Below are positions 6,244 through 13,663 of a stretch of DNA of 19,359 bases, piece by piece. The stretch spans positions 1 through 19,359 of the forward strand of contig JAITKY010000057.1 in NCBI GenBank assembly GCA_031278135.1, in the 5' to 3' direction. The position numbers were made by a program, and so were the translations under genes. Under the pieces are notes generated by a model. It was not told where the DNA came from, made no database searches, and saw only the letters and a list, made by a program, of their open reading frames with translations. The first letter of the stretch is position 1. Every line of letters begins with the position of its first letter. The stretch comes from Prevotellaceae bacterium (lineage in GTDB: Bacteria > Bacteroidota > Bacteroidia > Bacteroidales > UBA932).

Positions 6244-7428
6244 TCACTTTAAAGATTTGTTCTGTTCAATTGCATTGTGCAGACTGTCCATTGCCTTTAC
6301 CAGTATTGCACGTTGTGTTGCAACATTCAATCGTACAAACAAGTCGCCTTCGTCACCGAAAATATGTCCGGAATTCAATGCCAAACCCGCCTTCGATACC
6401 AGAAATTCGTGTATCTGCGACGAAGTCATGTTCAATTCGCTGCAATCGAGCCACATAAGATATGTCCCTTCAGGTTTTCGCGTCTTGATGCAGGGAATAT
6501 ATTTTTTTAGATAATCAACAACATATTCGAAGTTACCATCGAGATATTTCAACAACTGGCTTAACCATTCGTAGCCATGAGTGTATGCGGTTTCTAAAGC
6601 AATGTCTCCGAATATTGTTCCCGCCGAAACGCCAAGCCGGCTGACATATTTGCTGATTTTTTCGTGTAAAGCCTGATTGCCGGAATATATTATGGATGAA
6701 GATAATCCCGCTACATTGAACGTCTTGCTCGGAGCAATGAAAGTAATTGTTTGATCAGCAATTTCCTTGGAAATCGAGGCAAAATAGATATGCTTGTGTG
6801 GAGCGAAAACCAAATCGGAATGTATCTCGTCCGATATAACCAGCACGTTGTATTTCAGACATAATTCCCCGATTTTGTTCAGTTCGTCCAAAGTCCAGAC
6901 TCTGCCAACAGGATTATGAGGACTGCACAAAATAAACATTTTTACGCCATCTGCCAACTTATTCTCAAAATCATCAAAATCAACGGTATAATAACCATTG
7001 CCAGAATTGACCAACGAACTTTTCACAAGTGTACGTCCATGATTATTAACCGCATATATGAAAGGATGATACACGGGAGTGTTTATCAAAATCTTGTCTC
7101 CGGGATTTGTAAACGCATTGACCGCAAAATTTATAGCCGGAACAACTCCAGGACTGAAACTGATTTTCTGCGTATCAATTTGCCATCCTCTTTGCTGTAA
7201 CCAGTTTTTCACTGCATTATAAAACGACGCAGGACGAATCTGATACCCTAAAATCTCATGCTCCAACCGCTGTCTTAACGCATTAATTATAAAATCAGGC
7301 GTTTTGAAGTCCATATCGGCAACCCATAACGGCAACAAATCTTCTTTGCCGAAACGCTCCGTGCAATTATCCCATTTTTCGCAATTTGTGTTTCTACGAC
7401 AAACTGCTTCATCAAAATTATATACCAT
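6244..7428 (-). CDS. patB: PatB/MalY-type PLP-dependent C-S lyase (cystathionine beta-lyase family aminotransferase)
   Basis: Protein of 394 aa, fold-type I PLP enzyme. Family marks are NFDEAVCRRNTNCEKWD at the start, LLPLWVADMDFKTPDFI, FSPGVVPAINFAVNAFTNPGD, NTPVYHPF, CSPHNPVGRVW, VISDEIHSDLVF and the PLP lysine in APSKTFNVAGL (Lys235, close to Lys233 of E. coli MalY). The LWVADMDF and SPG(V/I)V elements separate MalY/PatB beta-lyases from plain class I aminotransferases. It is expected to cleave C-S bonds of cystathionine or cysteine, giving homocysteine or sulfide, pyruvate and ammonia. Substrate choice cannot be decided here. The start is the ATG at 7428, about 14 nt after the predicted transcription start. 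The lipoprotein gene 40 bp downstream may be co-transcribed. Confidence 0.92.
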   Translation of the reverse strand: MVYNFDEAVCRRNTNCEKWDNCTERFGKEDLLPLWVADMDFKTPDFIINALRQRLEHEILGYQIRPASFYNAVKNWLQQRGWQIDTQKISFSPGVVPAINFAVNAFTNPGDKILINTPVYHPFIYAVNNHGRTLVKSSLVNSGNGYYTVDFDDFENKLADGVKMFILCSPHNPVGRVWTLDELNKIGELCLKYNVLVISDEIHSDLVFAPHKHIYFASISKEIADQTITFIAPSKTFNVAGLSSSIIYSGNQALHEKISKYVSRLGVSAGTIFGDIALETAYTHGYEWLSQLLKYLDGNFEYVVDYLKKYIPCIKTRKPEGTYLMWLDCSELNMTSSQIHEFLVSKAGLALNSGHIFGDEGDLFVRLNVATQRAILVKAMDSLHNAIEQNKSLK

Positions 7429-7448
7429 CTAACAATAATTTACCGCCG

Positions 7449-7480
7449 CAAAGGTAATGCTTAATATGCAAATATGCAAA
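7449..7480 (-). promoter_or_regulatory. promoter of the C-S lyase gene (TTTG, 20 nt, TACCTTTG)
   Basis: On the minus strand TTTG (7480-7477) and TACCTTTG (7456-7449) are 20 nt apart, a full Bacteroidota consensus match. Predicted transcription starts near 7442, only about 14 nt before the ATG at 7428, so the leader is very short. Confidence 0.7.
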
Positions 7481-7550
7481 TAAAAAAAATAAAATCTTTT
7501 TTTGAGGCGCGAAGATATTGCATGCAACGTCTATAGAATAGTAAATTAAT

Positions 7551-7911
7551 TCAATCTCTAAAAAAAAAAATATCAAACAGGCTCGTGTGACCTGCGGAAC
7601 TCCGACTAAAATCTTTGCTTAGAATAAATACTAAAGCAATAATTATCATCACAAAAAGACTTATTAATATGTCTGCTATTTCCTTGCGGACACGTTCGAT
7701 TTTTGTATCCAACTGAAGGACTTCCGTTTTCAATTCCGTACGAATACGTTCGTTATCTGCTTTCAATTCCATACGAAGATGTTCATTGTATTCTTTCAAT
7801 TCCATGCGAACGCTTTCGAATTTTGCATCCAACTTGTCGAATTTTGCATCAATCTTATTGAATGATTCTAATAAATCATTTATTTTTTTGGTAAGTGATA
7901 CTAACCACCAT
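7551..7911 (-). pseudogene. small hendecad coiled-coil membrane protein gene, apparently frameshifted at an A7 run
   Basis: The open frame from TTG 7832 to 7551 encodes 93 aa. A better start is the ATG at 7911, which has GAGAGG five bases upstream and follows a -7 element at 8000-7993. From that ATG the frame stops at TGA 7878-7876, just after a run of seven A (minus strand; 7889-7883). With six A the frame would continue without a break into the 93-aa part, giving about 119 aa beginning MVVSITYQKINDLLESFNKI. The protein has short repeats (IDAKFDK, LDAKFES), then 11-residue repeats (MELKEYNEHLR, MELKADNERIR, TELKTEVLQLD, TKIERVRKEIA), then one membrane segment (ILISLFVMIIIALVFIL) and a short tail. 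I do not recognise a function. It resembles DUF1640-like tail-anchored coiled coils. It may be a pseudogene, a slippage-regulated gene or a sequencing indel. Confidence 0.6.
7883..7889 (-). repeat. A7 homopolymer (minus strand) at the apparent frameshift point
   Basis: Seven consecutive T on the plus strand (A on the coding strand) lie at the eighth to tenth codons of the frame that starts at ATG 7911. One base fewer would join the two reading frames of the coiled-coil gene. Confidence 0.75.
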
Positions 7912-7992
7912 ATACCTCTCTAATAACACTCCGGCAAATGTTACGTCCACACTTATATATTCAAGTACATTCATAACACTTAATTTTGGGTG

Positions 7993-8000
7993 CAAAGATA
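7993..8000 (-). promoter_or_regulatory. -7 element (TATCTTTG) upstream of the coiled-coil gene
   Basis: TATCTTTG (8000-7993, minus strand) matches TAnnTTTG within GATTTATCTTTGCACCC, nearly the same context as the tRNA-Asn promoter (TATCTTTGCACCC). No good TTTG is seen 19-21 nt upstream. Transcription would start near 7986, about 75 nt before the ATG at 7911. Confidence 0.5.
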
Positions 8001-8113
8001 AATCGTTTTTTCAATTAATTAAATAAAAACATTTTCCGAGTTGTGTGCAAATTGTGTGTACACGAAATAAAAATGCTATTACAATTTTCTTTGTAATCGC
8101 TTGATTTTTATTG

Positions 8114-8187
8114 CTCCCCAGCAAGGACTTGAACCTTGGACCCCATGATTAACAGTCATGTGCTCTAACCAACTGAGCTACTGAGGA
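8114..8187 (-). tRNA. tRNA-Asn (anticodon GTT)
   Basis: Minus-strand cloverleaf of 74 nt. Acceptor TCCTCAG (8187-8181) pairs with CTGGGGA (one G-T pair), the discriminator base is G, and CCA is not encoded. The D arm holds AGCTCAGTTGGTTAGAGC. The anticodon stem CATGA/TCATG encloses the loop CTGTTAA with anticodon GTT. The T arm holds GGTTCAAGTCC. GTT decodes AAC and AAU as asparagine. It stands alone, with its own consensus promoter and no other tRNA beside it. Confidence 0.97.
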
Positions 8188-8223
8188 GTTTTATCTAAAC
8201 AATCTTTTTATTGTTTGCGGGTG

Positions 8224-8256
8224 CAAAGATAGATGTTTTTTTTTAATTAAAACAAA
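8224..8256 (-). promoter_or_regulatory. promoter of tRNA-Asn (TTTG, 21 nt, TATCTTTG)
   Basis: On the minus strand TTTG (8256-8253) and TATCTTTG (8231-8224) are 21 nt apart, matching the Bacteroidota consensus. The start of transcription is expected near 8217, about 30 nt before the mature tRNA 5' end at 8187. Confidence 0.7.
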
Positions 8257-8403
8257 TTTTTTGAAAATTATTTTGCATTTTTTTCTTTAAGATTGCCTAT
8301 ATTTCTGTTATTTTGATATTTACATCACAAAAAAAAATTAGCGATGTATGATATTTTTTCCAAAAATTTCACATTATCGTCGGTTAAAAATCAATTTTGG
8401 GGA

Positions 8404-11400
8404 TTATATCTTTATTTTCGACAATATTTGTACTGCATTTTTATGTGATTTTATATCCCTGACGAGTAGCGAGAGTTTGAGGTTATTCTCTTTGAACTTG
8501 AATTTTGTGGAGTCGGTCTGTATATATTTCAATATTGCGAAATAAACGGGCGACGAATAATACGGCGACTGTTGATTTGAAGGGAAATACAAAATCATAA
8601 GTTTGTTTTTGAGTAATACACGTTCGAAGCCGAGTTTTATCGCGCGTTTACGCAGAATCACGCCTTGTAACAATTCTTCGGCTTCCTGCGGCAAAGTTCC
8701 GAAACGGTCGATGAGCATGTTACGGAAAGTCATTACCTGCCGGTCGTCTTCGAGACTGTCGATTTCTCTGTAAAGACGCAGTTTTTCAGCCTTGTTCGAC
8801 ACATATTCGTCGGGTAGATGAGCATCAATATCGCTGTCAATATTACAGTCGGTAACGAACGCCGTTTCTTCTGTAGCGACGGTTTTATCGGGGTGTTCCT
8901 CACGCAGTTCCATTATAGCCTCGTTCAGTATTCTCTGATATGTTTCGAAACCTATTTCCGTAATGAAACCGCTTTGTTCTCCGCCGAGGAGATTACCTGC
9001 TCCACGTATGTCCAAGTCCTGCATTGCGATGTTGAATCCGCTACCGAGGTCCGAAAATTCTTCTATTGCGTTCAATCTTCGGCGTGCGCTTGGTGTCCGG
9101 ATAACTTCTGGAGGCGCCACTAAATAGCAATATGCCTTTCTGTTACTTCGTCCGACGCGTCCCCGCAACTGGTGGAGTTCGCTCAACCCGAAAGTCTGCG
9201 CCTGATTGATTATTATCGTGTTAGCATTTGGAATATCAAGTCCCGATTCGATTATCGTTGTTGCGATTAGAACATCATATTGTCCGTCCACAAAATCGGT
9301 CATAATATCCTCTAATTTAGAGCCGTCCATCTTTCCATGTGCGACCACCGTCCTCACCATCGGCGATAGCCGTTTGATGATATTTTCTATTTCCAGAATA
9401 TCTTTAATTTTGTTGTGGATAAAAAACACCTGTCCACCGCGTTGCACCTCATAATCGATTGCTTTTTTAATGACTATTTCCGAAAATGTGTGTACTTCGG
9501 TTGTAATTGGAATTCTGTTTGGTGGTGGCGTGTTTATCGTTGAAAGGTCTCTTGCTCCGAGCAGCGAAAATTGCAGAGTTCTCGGAATAGGTGTAGCGGT
9601 TAAAGTCAGTGTATCGACATTTATTTTTTTCTTGCGTATTTTTTCTTTCGACGCAACTCCAAACCGCTGTTCTTCATCGACAATCAGCAGTCCCAGATCC
9701 TTAAACACTACGTCCTGACTTAGCAGACGATGTGTACCGATTATAATATCCGTTTGTCCCTTTTTCAGTTTTTGCAATGCCTCCTTTATGCCTTTTGATG
9801 ATTTCATTCTACTGATAAAATCAACATCAACAGGAAATTCCGCCAAACGAGCCTTAAACGACTTGTAATGTTGAAGAGCAAGAATAGTTGTCGGCACCAG
9901 CACGGCAACCTGTTTACCGTCGACAATAGCCTTAAACGCCGCACGTATAGCGACTTCTGTTTTTCCGAAACCCACGTCGCCGCACACTAACCTGTCCATT
10001 GGATACGGCTGTTCCATGTCTTCCTTCACTGCTTTGGTGGCTTTATACTGGTCGGGCGTATCTTCGTATATAAATGAGGCTTCGAGTTCGTTTTGAATGT
10101 ACGAATCCGCCGAATAGGCAAATCCTTGTGTGGCTTTACGTTTGGCATACAGGATAATAAGGTCGGCGGCGATATCTTTGATTTTCTTTTTTGCCGACTG
10201 TTTTTGCCTGTTCCATGTGCCCGAACCCAGTTTGTGGATAGCCGGTTGAACACCTTCGCTTCCCCTGTATTTCGACACCCGATGCAGACCTTGCAAACAT
10301 ACAAAAATCGTATCTCCGTCCTTGTATGTCAGCCTCACGACTTCCTGAACTTTACCGTTCATTTCCGCTTTGACCAATCCTCCGAAAATGCCGATTCCAT
10401 GATCGATATGCACAACATAATCGCCTACGTTAAGGCCTGTAAGTTCTTGAATCGTAAGAGCGTTACTTTTGACAATCTCGCCGCGTATCCGGTAACGGTG
10501 ATATCGTTGAAAAATCTGATGGTCGGTGTAACAGCAGATTTTCGTTTTTTTATCTATAAATCCCTCATGTATCGAAATATTGACGGGCGAAAACCGTACG
10601 CTGTTTTTTGACGCCGAACTGAAAATATTGCGCAGCCGCTCTGTCTGATTGGTATTTCCGGTGGTTATCAGAACGGTGTAACCTTCTTTTGTTTTGCTGG
10701 TTATATCGTTGGCAAGCATGTCGAATTTCTTGTTGAACACCGGTTGGGGCGCCGAATTAAAATGGATGTTGTTTGCCGATGCCGGAGAATTGAACTGTAT
10801 GGATATCAAACTTTTTAAAGACAGTTTGAATGTTGTTCCCGTAATAACTTCCAGAGAATTGGGTGTCGGAAGTTGAAAATTGCCGGACATACTGTCGTTT
10901 AACAGAGAATCATAGAGACTGTCTAACATATCGGCGATTGTATCACGATTTTCTGCCCACACGATTGTCGTTTCGGGTATAAAATCCGTGAACGGGATGC
11001 TGTTTTTCGATATATTCCTGATATTTGATGTGATAGACGCCGATTCCAATTTATTGTCCGACATCTGTGTATTGAGGTCGAAACTCCGGATACTTTCGAT
11101 TTCGTCGCCAAAAAACTCTATACGGTACGGTTTGTTCGACGAAAACGAAAAGATATCGACAATACCGCCTCTTACGGCATATTGTCCGGGTTCGTACACG
11201 AAATCAATACGTTCGAAACCATATTCTTCAAATATTTCTACCAATAAATTGATTCCAGGTTCTTCGCCGACGGTCAGTTTCATCGTATTTTTTGCCATTA
11301 CGCTTTTTGGTGGAACCATTTCGGCGATGGCTTCGGGATAGGTTACTATGGCAAGCTGTCCGGGATCAGGTTTGATGCGCTCTATGACCTGAGTACGCTG

Positions 11401-11748
11401 GACAATCTTCGAAAAATCTTCCCTGCCATAGTAGCTGCTCCGCTTGAACGACGATGGAAAAAACAACACATCATCAGCTGAAATATTACTGATGTCGTCG
11501 TCGTCGTTCGACGTCGGATGAAGCAGTTTGTAGAGGTCGCTGTAGAAATACGCCGCTTTGTCGCTATCGTTAAAGATAAACAGGTGAACGCCTTTTTTCC
11601 GTTTAATGACGCCGGCAGACAAAAATGCCGACATCGAGCCGACGATATTTTTCAGGTTTATTTCCTTCTCTTTGGCGTCGATTTTCGACAGAACTTGGTT
11701 GAAACTGTCCTGATAGCAAATGTGTTCTATTAATTTCTGTACATCCAA
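8404..11748 (-). CDS. mfd: transcription-repair coupling factor Mfd
   Basis: Protein of 1114 aa, normal Mfd length for Bacteroidota. The N-terminal UvrB-homology part (about 1-240) contains YGREDF and FVYEPGQYAVRGGIVDIFSF. The RNA-polymerase-interacting domain starts near residue 435 with VGDYVVHIDHGIGIFGG. The RecG-like translocase has Walker A GDVGFGKTE (about 588), the DEEQRFG box (about 688), TATPIPRTL, IESGLDIPNANT and QLRGRVGRS. The C-terminal TRCF domain is at about 960-1060. Mfd removes stalled RNA polymerase and recruits UvrA to the damage. The start must be the TTG at 11748: three in-frame stop codons (TGA, TAA, TAA) lie immediately upstream, and the next ATG (residue 38) would cut into the conserved N-terminus. 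It starts 10 bp after the glucanase gene, so it is probably the last cistron of the polysaccharide operon. Confidence 0.97.
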   Translation of the reverse strand: MDVQKLIEHICYQDSFNQVLSKIDAKEKEINLKNIVGSMSAFLSAGVIKRKKGVHLFIFNDSDKAAYFYSDLYKLLHPTSNDDDDISNISADDVLFFPSSFKRSSYYGREDFSKIVQRTQVIERIKPDPGQLAIVTYPEAIAEMVPPKSVMAKNTMKLTVGEEPGINLLVEIFEEYGFERIDFVYEPGQYAVRGGIVDIFSFSSNKPYRIEFFGDEIESIRSFDLNTQMSDNKLESASITSNIRNISKNSIPFTDFIPETTIVWAENRDTIADMLDSLYDSLLNDSMSGNFQLPTPNSLEVITGTTFKLSLKSLISIQFNSPASANNIHFNSAPQPVFNKKFDMLANDITSKTKEGYTVLITTGNTNQTERLRNIFSSASKNSVRFSPVNISIHEGFIDKKTKICCYTDHQIFQRYHRYRIRGEIVKSNALTIQELTGLNVGDYVVHIDHGIGIFGGLVKAEMNGKVQEVVRLTYKDGDTIFVCLQGLHRVSKYRGSEGVQPAIHKLGSGTWNRQKQSAKKKIKDIAADLIILYAKRKATQGFAYSADSYIQNELEASFIYEDTPDQYKATKAVKEDMEQPYPMDRLVCGDVGFGKTEVAIRAAFKAIVDGKQVAVLVPTTILALQHYKSFKARLAEFPVDVDFISRMKSSKGIKEALQKLKKGQTDIIIGTHRLLSQDVVFKDLGLLIVDEEQRFGVASKEKIRKKKINVDTLTLTATPIPRTLQFSLLGARDLSTINTPPPNRIPITTEVHTFSEIVIKKAIDYEVQRGGQVFFIHNKIKDILEIENIIKRLSPMVRTVVAHGKMDGSKLEDIMTDFVDGQYDVLIATTIIESGLDIPNANTIIINQAQTFGLSELHQLRGRVGRSNRKAYCYLVAPPEVIRTPSARRRLNAIEEFSDLGSGFNIAMQDLDIRGAGNLLGGEQSGFITEIGFETYQRILNEAIMELREEHPDKTVATEETAFVTDCNIDSDIDAHLPDEYVSNKAEKLRLYREIDSLEDDRQVMTFRNMLIDRFGTLPQEAEELLQGVILRKRAIKLGFERVLLKNKLMILYFPSNQQSPYYSSPVYFAILKYIQTDSTKFKFKENNLKLSLLVRDIKSHKNAVQILSKIKI

Positions 11749-11758
11749 TTATTATCAA

Positions 11759-12574
11759 TTATTTTTGAAACACTCTCACATAATCTATTTCGTATGTAGC
11801 GGGGAGTTTGGTTTCGTCAACTCCTTGCATTCCACCCCAGTTGCCGCCCCATGCCAGATTCAATTTCAGATAAAAAGGAATATTAAATGGCCACGAATCT
11901 TTATTTCCTGTCTTATCGTTCAGAAATTCAAAATACTGTTCGTTATCCACATATCCGCGAATGTAATCGGGCGTCCATTCGACGGCGTAAACATGAAACT
12001 CCGATTCGGCGCTCTGAATAAATTTTTCGGCAGTTTTTTGGGTATTAATCCGATGATTGTATGCTTTGCAATGAATTGACGCAGAGATCCAGTCCGGTCG
12101 AACCCCAACTTCTTCCATAATATCTATTTCTCCGTCGTCGGGCCATTTTGTGAAATTTGCAGGCAACATCCAGAACGCAGGCCACGTGCCTTTTCCCTGA
12201 GAAAGTTTCAGGCGGGCTTCGAAATATCCGTACAGCCAACTTTCATTGGTGTTGATTCTTGCGGAAATAACCTCATCGTTATGTTTTTGGGCGACGATTT
12301 TCAATGTTCCGTTCGAGATAAAAGCGCTGGTATCAGCGCCGACAAATCCTGCGACATAATTTTGCAATTCATTGTTTCCCCAGCCATGTTTACCTGTTTC
12401 GTAGCGCCATTTGCTTTGATCCGGCAAAACTTTCTGTCCGTTCGGGCTGTAATCAAATTCGTCGTTCCACACAAGAGAATAATCCGGAAGAGGTGATTCA
12501 ATTTTCTGTTTTCCATGACAGTTATCCGTAACAAGAAAACCCAAAACAATAAAAACGTTACACAATATTTTCAT
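11759..12574 (-). CDS. secreted glycoside hydrolase family 16 endo-beta-glucanase (laminarinase-like)
   Basis: Protein of 271 aa with a signal peptide (about 1-21, MKILCNVFIVLGFLVTDNCHG) and one GH16 jelly-roll domain. It opens with YSLVWNDEFDYSPNG and contains KWRYETGKHGWGNNELQNY, then SWLYGYFEARLKLSQGKGTWPAFWMLP. The catalytic motif is GEIDIMEEVG (nucleophile about Glu149, Asp151, acid/base about Glu154). It ends with LNLAWGGNWGG and YEIDYVRVFQK. The W-GE-D-ME layout and GWGNNELQNY fit beta-1,3-glucanases (laminarinases) rather than agarases or carrageenases. No binding module or type IX sorting domain is present. It sits between the chain-length gene (4 bp) and mfd (10 bp). It may trim the exported polysaccharide, degrade dietary or plant/fungal glucan, or release the polymer; the first role is inferred only from gene order. 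Confidence 0.93.
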   Translation of the reverse strand: MKILCNVFIVLGFLVTDNCHGKQKIESPLPDYSLVWNDEFDYSPNGQKVLPDQSKWRYETGKHGWGNNELQNYVAGFVGADTSAFISNGTLKIVAQKHNDEVISARINTNESWLYGYFEARLKLSQGKGTWPAFWMLPANFTKWPDDGEIDIMEEVGVRPDWISASIHCKAYNHRINTQKTAEKFIQSAESEFHVYAVEWTPDYIRGYVDNEQYFEFLNDKTGNKDSWPFNIPFYLKLNLAWGGNWGGMQGVDETKLPATYEIDYVRVFQK

Positions 12575-12578
12575 ACTT

Positions 12579-13655
12579 TTAATCTGTAAACATGATGAGT
12601 TTGTAAAAATATACGAAAAGTAGCCATGCTACTGTCAGGAAACCGCCGAGAAAACCGCCGAGTATAATACCTTTTATTTTTCCGAGACGTTGTTTTTCCA
12701 GGGGCATTATTGGGGTGTCTATCACCTGTACCAAAGGTGTTTGCTGTGCCAGATCCAATTTCAGGATTTCGATATTTTTCGTCAATTCGGCGTAAGTCGA
12801 TCCTGTAAGTTGTATTGTTGTCTGGATTTTTTGCTGTTCGACTCTGACAATCTGTCGTGAAGGACTCATATTTTCGTCGGAATATTTTGCCTGATCAATC
12901 AATGCTTTTTCATACTCCCGTCTGACAGTATCAGCCCGCGCCTCCATCATTGACAGATTAATTTTAGTGTTTTTTGTTTTAGTCTGTATATAAAACTCGC
13001 TTACAATGCCGATTAACATTTCTGTGAACAGTTTGGCAAACAACTCGTCCTTATTGAGAAAAGTGATATTAATGATATCGACATCTTTTTTCCGCTTGTC
13101 GATAGACAGTTTATCGACAGTGATTTCCTGTTCTAAAACATAAAGCAAACTGTCTTGTTTTCTGCTGAAATTTGTACGGTCCAAACCCAGAGGAAAAGAT
13201 ATTGTCCCGCTGATTTCGTCATCTTTGTCCGGAGGGTTCAGTTCTCTGTAATAATCTATTAAGCGACAGCGTTTTTTATTGACATCGACTTCGCTCAGCA
13301 GTGTTCGTTCGATAAGATTTCGCGACCGTAACAGTTCGATCATATTATTTCCCGAAAATACTCCTTCGCTCGAATTGCCGACATTGAATCCGAATTGTCC
13401 CGCCAAAGCCGACAATCCGCTGCCGGACGAGCCTTTTTCGATAACCGAAAACGACAGTTTCGCCTCATATTCCGGCGTTTTGAAAATAGAATACACAAGC
13501 CCCAACGATGCGCTCAACAGTCCGACGATTACAATAACCACCCATTTTGACAGAAGATATTTCCATATCTCGATTATTTTCAAAATCAAATCTTTCAATG
13601 ATATTTCATCATCGTTGGTTTGCATTTGACGATTTTCACTTTTTTTAGTTGTCAT
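12579..13655 (-). CDS. Wzz-type polysaccharide chain-length determinant / co-polymerase
   Basis: Protein of 358 aa with the typical polysaccharide co-polymerase layout. A short cytoplasmic N-terminus (ISLKDLILKIIEIWKYLL) leads to TM1 at about 37-57 (WVVIVIVGLLSASLGLVYSI). A large periplasmic region follows, with a coiled coil at about 240-310, and then the proline motif VIDTPIMPLEKQRLGK and TM2 at about 329-352. There is no C-terminal tyrosine kinase domain. Such proteins set chain length and bridge the inner-membrane polymerase to the outer-membrane exporter. Its partner is the SLBB exporter, 8 bp upstream on the same strand. No Wzy, Wzx or glycosyltransferase gene lies in the window, so the polymer's synthesis genes must be elsewhere. 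The start is the ATG at 13655; an internal ATG ten codons in is an alternative. Confidence 0.92.
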   Translation of the reverse strand: MTTKKSENRQMQTNDDEISLKDLILKIIEIWKYLLSKWVVIVIVGLLSASLGLVYSIFKTPEYEAKLSFSVIEKGSSGSGLSALAGQFGFNVGNSSEGVFSGNNMIELLRSRNLIERTLLSEVDVNKKRCRLIDYYRELNPPDKDDEISGTISFPLGLDRTNFSRKQDSLLYVLEQEITVDKLSIDKRKKDVDIINITFLNKDELFAKLFTEMLIGIVSEFYIQTKTKNTKINLSMMEARADTVRREYEKALIDQAKYSDENMSPSRQIVRVEQQKIQTTIQLTGSTYAELTKNIEILKLDLAQQTPLVQVIDTPIMPLEKQRLGKIKGIILGGFLGGFLTVAWLLFVYFYKLIMFTD

Positions 13656-13663
13656 ATCAATTA

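Noticed and set aside
8323..8352. ACATC...GATGT hairpin downstream of mfd as its terminator
   Set aside because: Only a five-base stem with a long A/T loop; no convincing intrinsic terminator for mfd is visible.
10093..10611. Plus-strand 172-aa open frame
   Set aside because: It lies wholly inside mfd on the opposite strand, has no family resemblance, and mfd is unambiguous there.
11500..11516. GTC trinucleotide run inside mfd
   Set aside because: It encodes a short Asp run in a variable loop; too short to suggest repeat instability.
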